From Oscillospiraceae bacterium (GTDB lineage Bacteria; Bacillota; Clostridia; Oscillospirales; Ruminococcaceae): a stretch of 11,140 bases of DNA. Both the position numbers and the translations under genes were made by a program. How positions within the stretch are numbered: the stretch's first letter is position 1; each line of letters starts with the position of its first letter. Shown here one piece after another: positions 5,696-11,140 of this stretch. The notes beneath the pieces are model-generated. The model did not search any database. It had not been told where the DNA came from and saw nothing but the letters and a program-made list of their open reading frames with translations. Location: assembly GCA_020024475.1 (NCBI GenBank), contig JAHHTS010000073.1, positions 1-11,140 on the forward strand, given 5' to 3'.

Positions 5696-6847
5696 ATGGA
5701 TAGAGAATTTGAATTTTTACTATATAAATCAACTGAGGAAGATATTTCTGTCAATGCTTTGGTCAAAGACGAAACAATTTGGCTAAATCAAAAGGCAATG
5801 GCAGAGCTGTTTGGATGCAGCACAGATAATATTTCCCAACACCTGAAAAATATTTTTGCAGATGGCGAATTAAGAGAAAGTGCAACTACCGAAAAAATCT
5901 CGGTAGTTCAAACCGAAGGGAACAGACAGGTAAAAGGAAACACACAATTCTATAATCTGGATGCGATTATTTCCGTAGGGTATCGTGTTAATTCACACCG
6001 TGCCACTAAATTCCGCATCTGGGCAACGAATATCTTAAAGGAATATATGATAAAGGGTTTTGCTATTACGAACAATGAACGATTAAAGCAATATAAAACA
6101 GAATTGGACAAGAATTATTTGGAAGAACTTGATATTCAACTCAACGCAAAACTAAACGAGAGTGTGGCGAGAGAACAGGTTTTGCATGAAGAAATTGATA
6201 AGATTTCATTAGAATATCCAAGTATAGAAGGTTTTGAAAATAAGTTGATTTTTCAAAAATGTAATAGCTCTCATTTTATAATGGATTTAATTCAAAAAAT
6301 ATTTTATACCATAACTGACTTAAACAATGAAATTTCCAATTTGGATACACCTACTAATAAGAGTATTATATATGTAATTACGCTTGTTGATTGGATTATG
6401 CACGCAGTTAGAATATTGATAGATACAGTTCCCTTGGATATTATCAAGTCTTTTTCTTTTGATAAGGATTCCTATGTTAAACAAGCCCAAAGATATATTT
6501 CTGCAATTCGATCGTTTGCTGTTGCACATCCACTAGAAACAAACAGACATAAAAATTATGGATTTGATGGAAACACAATTTGTGTAGATATTAGACCAAA
6601 CTCAAACTTGTCAATAATGCCAAATGAAAGATGTTTCTATATTGATTTTACCGGAAAACATCCATGGAGCAATGAATATAAAGGTGATTACTGCTTTTAT
6701 GTATATTCTAAAAATGACAAATATGAGTGTTTTTATGCTCTGGAATGCAGCTTTTTTGATTTATATACAGCCGCTCAATTATTTATTAATAAATTGGATG
6801 CTGTAAGTCACTATTTGTCCCAACAAAAAATATATGGAGATAAGTAA
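5696..6847 (+). CDS. RhuM-like chimeric protein with an embedded HsdM-tail segment
   Basis: A 383-residue protein in three parts. Residues 1 to about 140 match the RhuM family N-terminus: TIWLNQKAMAELFGCSTDNI looks like a helix-turn-helix, followed by FYNLDAIISVGYRV and FRIWATNILKEYMIKGFAI. RhuM proteins are named after a Salmonella pathogenicity-island gene, have no settled function and often occur in type I R-M loci. Residues about 146-171 are a charged helix homologous to the HsdM C-terminal tail, with identical VAREQVL and EIDKI. Residues 172-383 are a domain I do not recognise; its most distinctive stretch is AVAHPLETNRHKNYGFDG (275-292) followed by CVDIR (296-300). No nuclease motif is evident. 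It starts two bases after the hsdM stop, with GAGGGA upstream, and its stop codon ends two bases before the hsdS ATG, so it is translated with the R-M genes. A normal RhuM protein continues differently after about residue 140, so this appears to be a fusion. A regulator or accessory R-M subunit is conceivable. Confidence 0.8.
   Translation: MDREFEFLLYKSTEEDISVNALVKDETIWLNQKAMAELFGCSTDNISQHLKNIFADGELRESATTEKISVVQTEGNRQVKGNTQFYNLDAIISVGYRVNSHRATKFRIWATNILKEYMIKGFAITNNERLKQYKTELDKNYLEELDIQLNAKLNESVAREQVLHEEIDKISLEYPSIEGFENKLIFQKCNSSHFIMDLIQKIFYTITDLNNEISNLDTPTNKSIIYVITLVDWIMHAVRILIDTVPLDIIKSFSFDKDSYVKQAQRYISAIRSFAVAHPLETNRHKNYGFDGNTICVDIRPNSNLSIMPNERCFYIDFTGKHPWSNEYKGDYCFYVYSKNDKYECFYALECSFFDLYTAAQLFINKLDAVSHYLSQQKIYGDK
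6131..6210 (+). repeat. Second copy of the hsdM-tail segment inside the RhuM-like gene
   Basis: This stretch encodes residues 146 to about 171 of the chimera, in the same orientation as the copy at 5595-5675 and about 536 bases away. It marks the junction between the RhuM-type N-terminus and the unrecognised C-terminal domain. Synonymous as well as non-synonymous differences show it is not a very recent duplicate. Confidence 0.7.
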
Positions 6848-6848
6848 T

Positions 6849-8063
6849 ATGAGTAAACTGGAAGAATTAATACAAGAACTTTGTTCCAATGGGGTAGAAT
6901 ATAAAAAATTAGGGGAAGTTGCTACTATTATAAGAGGTGGTAATCTTCAAAAGAAAGATTTTACTGAAGCAGGGATACCTTGTATTCATTATGGACAAAT
7001 CTACACAAAATATGGACTATTTGCTGATAATACCTTTACTTTTATATCAGAATCTGTAGCTTCAAAACAGAAATATGCTAAGTCAAATGATATTGTGATG
7101 GCTGTTACCAGTGAAAATATTGAAGATGTTTGCAAATGTGTTGCGTGGCTGGGTGAAGAACCGGTTGCTGTCAGTGGACATACAGCAATAATTCACCATA
7201 ATCAAAATCCAAGGTATATGTGCTATTATTTTCATTCTACTCATTTTCAAGTGCAGAAAAACCGCCTTGTACATGGAACTAAAGTGATGGAAGTTACCCC
7301 AAGTAAATTGGCTGACATAACTATCCCCGTCCCCCCTCTGCCTATGCAGGAAGAAATTGTTCGTATTCTAGACAATTTCACAGAACTGACGGCGGAACTG
7401 ACGGCGGAACTGACGGCGGAACTGACGGCGAGAAAGAAGCAGTATGAGTATTATAGGAATAAATTGCTTTTAAATAATCCAAAATCAGCACAAATACCAT
7501 TAGGTGAGATTGGTTCGGTGTCCATGTGTAAGCGAATTATGAAGGCTGAGACATCAACTTCTGGTGATGTACCATTTTATAAAATAGGAACATTTGGGAA
7601 AGAACCAGACGCATTTATTTCAGAAGAGACATTTGAGAAATATAAAAAAACGTATTCTTATCCGAAAAAGGGAGACCTCCTTATTTCTGCATCTGGAACA
7701 ATTGGGCGAGTGGTTGTATTTGATGGTAAACCTGCTTATTTTCAAGATTCAAATATTGTTTGGATTGATAACGATGAAAGCCTTGTTTTGAACCGATATT
7801 TATATTACTGCTATCAGTTGCAACCTTGGCAGGCGGCAACAGGTGGAACAATTTCAAGACTCTATAATGATAATATCCGGAAAACAAAAATCCCAGTCCC
7901 ACCCCTCAAAGAGCAGGAACGCATTGTTGCAATTCTTGACCGTTTCGACACCCTCTGCAACGACATTTCTGGGGGTCTGCCTGCTGAAATCGAAGCACAG
8001 CAAAAACAATACGAATACTATCGGGACAAGCTATTGACATTTAAGGAGGTGCAAGACGCATGA
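6849..8063 (+). CDS. hsdS: Type I R-M system specificity subunit HsdS
   Basis: A 404-residue DNA-recognition subunit with the usual two-half plan. The first target-recognition domain is about 17-160, ending in PVPPLPMQEEIVRIL. A central conserved helix (170-208) contains four ELTA repeats and QYEYYRNKLL. The second domain is about 216-350, ending in PVPPLKEQERIVAIL. A C-terminal conserved helix closes with QYEYYRDKLL. Each recognition domain reads one half of a split target; the helices set the spacing and bind HsdM and HsdR. I chose the ATG at 6849 because GGAGA (6836-6840) lies eight bases before it. The in-frame ATG at 6834 overlaps the preceding gene and has no ribosome binding site. The gene is intact and overlaps hsdR by an ATGA. 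The target sequence cannot be predicted by eye. It is the only hsdS in the window, so no gene shuffling is evident. Confidence 0.96.
   Translation: MSKLEELIQELCSNGVEYKKLGEVATIIRGGNLQKKDFTEAGIPCIHYGQIYTKYGLFADNTFTFISESVASKQKYAKSNDIVMAVTSENIEDVCKCVAWLGEEPVAVSGHTAIIHHNQNPRYMCYYFHSTHFQVQKNRLVHGTKVMEVTPSKLADITIPVPPLPMQEEIVRILDNFTELTAELTAELTAELTARKKQYEYYRNKLLLNNPKSAQIPLGEIGSVSMCKRIMKAETSTSGDVPFYKIGTFGKEPDAFISEETFEKYKKTYSYPKKGDLLISASGTIGRVVVFDGKPAYFQDSNIVWIDNDESLVLNRYLYYCYQLQPWQAATGGTISRLYNDNIRKTKIPVPPLKEQERIVAILDRFDTLCNDISGGLPAEIEAQQKQYEYYRDKLLTFKEVQDA
7383..7430 (+). repeat. Four tandem 12-bp repeats in hsdS (TAEL spacer)
   Basis: GAACTGACGGCG is repeated four times without a mismatch, encoding ELTA four times, or three full TAEL units plus TA. 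In EcoR124I and its relative EcoR124/3I, two versus three TAEL units change the length of the non-specific spacer in the recognised DNA. Perfect 12-bp repeats can gain or lose units by slippage or unequal exchange without breaking the frame. The block is also much richer in G and C than its surroundings. Confidence 0.95.
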
Positions 8064-11000
8064 GTACCTATAATATTGTACTGTCCACCAACGAAAGCAC
8101 AGTTGTTGCGGAATACGAGCCACAAACGAAACGCTCAGATGCCTACCAGAGCGAAGGAGCATTGGAAGCGGCATTTATCAAAATGTTAGGCGAGCAAGGC
8201 TATGAATATGTGACCATTCATTAATGAAGAAGCCTTAATTGATAATTTGCGAAAACAGCTAGAACAGCTCAATGCGTACCGTTTTACTGACAAGGAATGG
8301 GACAGTTTTTTCAAAAACAAAATTGCAAATCATAACGAAAGTATTGTGGAAAAGACCCGTAAAATTCAGGAAGATCATGTCCAAAACCTTATCCGTGAAG
8401 ACGGCACCACCATGAACATCTCATTGATTGACAAAAAAAATATCCACAACAACCGTTTGCAGGTCATCAACCAGTACGAGGTTGGACAGGCTGACGGTGC
8501 CAAATATGACAACCGCTATGATGTAACTATTTTAGTCAATGGTCTGCCCCTTGTCCATGTAGAATTGAAACGCCGTGGCGTTGCCATCAAAGAAGCATTT
8601 AACCAAATTAACCGCTATCAGCGTGACAGCTTTTGGGCAGGCTCTGGGCTGTATGAATATGTGCAGATTTTTGTCATCTCCAACGGAACACATACCAAGT
8701 ATTACTCAAACACCACCAGAGCCAACCATATCAAAGAGAATGAGGGTACAAGCCGAAACAAGAGCAAGAAAACCTCCAACAGTTTTGAATTTACCAGCTT
8801 TTGGGCAGACGGGAACAACCGTATCATTTCTGACCTTGTGGACTTCACAAAGACCTTTTTAGCAAAACATACCATTCTCAATATTTTAACAAAATATTGC
8901 GTCTTTACTGCAGAGGACTTGCTCCTTGTCATGCGTCCCTATCAAATCGTAGCAACGGAACGCATTTTGAATCGTATTGAAATATCTACCAATTACAAAA
9001 AGGCTGGAACTATTGATGCAGGTGGATATATCTGGCATACAACAGGAAGCGGCAAAACGCTAACCTCTTTTAAGACGGCACAACTTGCAACAAATCTTCC
9101 CTATATTGATAAGGTTCTGTTTGTAGTTGACCGTAAAGATTTGGATTATCAAACGATAAAGGAATATGACCGTTTTGAAAAAGGAGCTGCCAATAGTAAC
9201 AAAAATACCGCTATTCTCCAACAGCAGTTGGAGGACAGCACATCTCGTATTATTGTCACCACGATTCAAAAGCTAGACATTTTTATTACCAAAAATCCCA
9301 ATCACCCTATTCGTGAAAAGCATATTGTTCTGGTATTTGATGAATGTCATCGCAGTCAGTTTGGGGATATGCACACCCGTATTGTAGGCGGCATGATAAA
9401 AAAGGGTGAAAAGACAGTGAAGGTAGAAAGGTATTTTAAGAACTATCATATTTTTGGATTTACCGGAACTCCCATCTTTTCTGTCAATGCAGGAACAGGA
9501 GGCAACCCCAACCTCAGAACAACACAGCAGGCATTTGGAGATAAACTCCATACATATACCATTGTAGATGCCATCAATGATGGGAACGTGTTGCCTTTCC
9601 GTATTGACTACATCAATACCATCAAGCAGAAAGGTACTGATAAAGATAAAAAAGTGGCTGCCATTGACACCGAGGAAGCTCTTGCCTCACCAGAACGTAT
9701 CTCAGAGGTAGTACAGTATATCTTGGAACATTTTAACCAAAAAACAATGCGTAATTCTTATTACAATTTAAAAGGTCAGCGTGTCAACGGATTTAACTCC
9801 ATGTTTGCAGTCAGCTCTATTCCTGTCTGTAAAAAATATTATCTGGAACTAAAAAAGCAAATTGCAGAAAAACACAGAGATTTGACCATAGCCACAATTT
9901 TTTCTTTTGCCCAAAATGAGGAAGATAGTGCAGATGGTATTTTAGAAGATGAAAGTTTTGATACCGATAGACTTGACCAAAGTTCTCGTGATTTTCTGGA
10001 TATGGCAATTGATGATTACAACAAAATCTTCAAGACCAATTTTGGTACTTCCAGCAAAGGCTTTCAGGATTACTATAAAGACCTTTCAGAGAAGGTGAAA
10101 AAGCGTGAAGTGGATTTACTGATTGTAGTCAATATGTTTCTAACAGGATTTGATGCCACTACACTGAACACTCTTTGGGTAGATAAAAACCTTAAAATGC
10201 ACGGTTTAATTCAAGCATTTTCCAGAACAAACCGTATTTTAAACTCTGTCAAAACATTTGGCAATATTGTCTGTTTCCGTGACCTGGAGGAAGCAACCAA
10301 CGATGCAATCAAATTGTTTGGAGATAAAGATGCGAATGGTATTGTACTTTTGAAATCCTACGATGACTATTACTATGGTTGTGTTGATGATAAAGGACAT
10401 GAACAGAAAGGCTATGAGGAGCGTATCACAGAACTAATAACTCGTTTTCCCTTGGGAGAACCTATTATTGGTGAGCAAAATAAAAAAGACTTTATTATTC
10501 TATTTGGTAACATCCTCCGTCTTAGAAATATTCTTTCTGCTTTTGATCGCTTTGTTGGAAATGAGATTTTATCTTCTATTGATTTTCAAGATTACACTGG
10601 TACATACCATGATGTATATGAGGAAATCAAGCCAAAAACCGGTGATAAAGATAGTATCATGGACGATATTATTTTTGAAATGGAACTGGTTAAACAAGTG
10701 GAGGTTAATATTGACTACATCCTTATGCTGGTTACAAAATACCACGATGATAATTGCAAGGATAAAGAAATTCTTGTTGCAATCGATAAAGCAATCAAAT
10801 CCAGTTTACAACTTCGTTCTAAAAAAGAGCTGATTGAGAACTTTATCAAAACCATCAATACCAACACTGATGTGAATGCAGATTGGCAGAAGTTTGTCAG
10901 AAAACAGCGGAAAATTGACATTCAAACTCTGATTAGCGAAGAAAAGTTAAAACCAGAAGAAACGAAAAAATTTATCGAAAATGCCTTCCGTGATGGTATT

Positions 11001-11140
11001 TTAAAAACCACTGGAACAGATGTTGATCGTCTGATGCCTCCTGTCTCCCGTTTTGGCGGTAATGGTAAAAGAAATCAGAAAAAACAGTCTGTCATTGAAA
11101 AACTAAAAGTATTTTTTGAAAAATATTTTGGGTTGATTAG
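8060..11140 (+). pseudogene. hsdR: Type I R-M restriction subunit HsdR, frameshifted and cut by the window edge
   Basis: The motor and nuclease subunit of the EcoR124I-like type. AAGGAGG lies ten bases before the ATG, which overlaps the hsdS stop. The first frame gives 54 residues and stops at TAA 8222-8224. The protein continues in another frame from 8223 (VTIH then NEEALIDNL), which one extra T in CATTAATG would explain. The restored protein has about 1026 residues before the edge, nearly the usual length. The nuclease motif is D154, E168, K170 (D...VELK), close to EcoR124I D151, E165, K167. Helicase motifs are TTGSGKT (Walker A, 327-333), DECH (427-430), GFTGTP, then FLTGFD and QAFSRTNRI. 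The first in-frame ATG after the break (8412, residue 118) has no good ribosome binding site. As written, functional HsdR is unlikely and the system would be modification-only. A sequence error is the main alternative. Confidence 0.88.

Noticed and set aside
6834..6848. Earlier in-frame start for hsdS
   Set aside because: It overlaps the preceding gene, and its own bases form the GGAGA ribosome binding site for the ATG at 6849.
7383..7430. Short tandem repeat as a CRISPR array
   Set aside because: The 12-bp units are contiguous, without spacers, and in frame within hsdS.
8575..8862. 95-codon frame inside hsdR
   Set aside because: It is an alternative frame over clear HsdR coding sequence around and after the nuclease motif.

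Overview
The window comes from a low-GC Gram-positive bacterium, most likely a Firmicute of the Clostridia or a relative. The evidence is AT-rich sequence, strong AAGGAGG-type ribosome binding sites, and proteins of kinds common on Firmicute plasmids and integrative elements. It looks like an accessory region: plasmid- or ICE-like genes on the left and a type I restriction-modification (R-M) operon on the right. Genus and replicon type cannot be read from the sequence.

Left part (1-3680). A small DpnD/PcfM-like gene (45-224) is closed by a hairpin (266-303). A small serine recombinase of the resolvase/invertase class follows (373-939). A strong hairpin at 955-1001 separates it from a convergent minus-strand gene (1154-2161) that resembles rolling-circle replication initiators. 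The DNA upstream of that gene (about 2300-2510) is extremely AT-rich, with direct repeats and a large bulged inverted repeat, so it is a candidate origin or control region. A near-consensus promoter (2576-2604) drives a gene of unknown function (2674-3470) that is split by a one-base frameshift. A nested inverted repeat (3528-3613) and a terminator-like hairpin (3653-3683) come next, followed by about 450 bases with no convincing gene.

Right part (4131-11140). Four tightly packed plus-strand genes form one operon: hsdM, an unusual RhuM-like chimeric gene, hsdS and hsdR. HsdM and HsdS would form the DNA methyltransferase. HsdS carries a four-copy 12-bp repeat (the TAEL spacer known from the EcoR124I family) between its two target-recognition halves. 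HsdR is the ATP-dependent translocase and nuclease, but its reading frame is broken after 54 codons by what looks like one extra base. As written, the locus would therefore methylate but not restrict. HsdR runs to the right edge and is probably only a few residues short of its end.

The most interesting item is the gene between hsdM and hsdS. It joins a RhuM N-terminal domain to a domain of about 210 residues that I do not recognise. The junction is a helical segment clearly homologous to the C-terminal tail of the HsdM encoded just upstream. This suggests either a recombination scar or a protein that docks on the R-M complex by mimicking the HsdM tail. Two single-base frameshifts, plus a replication gene without a canonical start for its apparent N-terminus, point to decay or to sequence errors.
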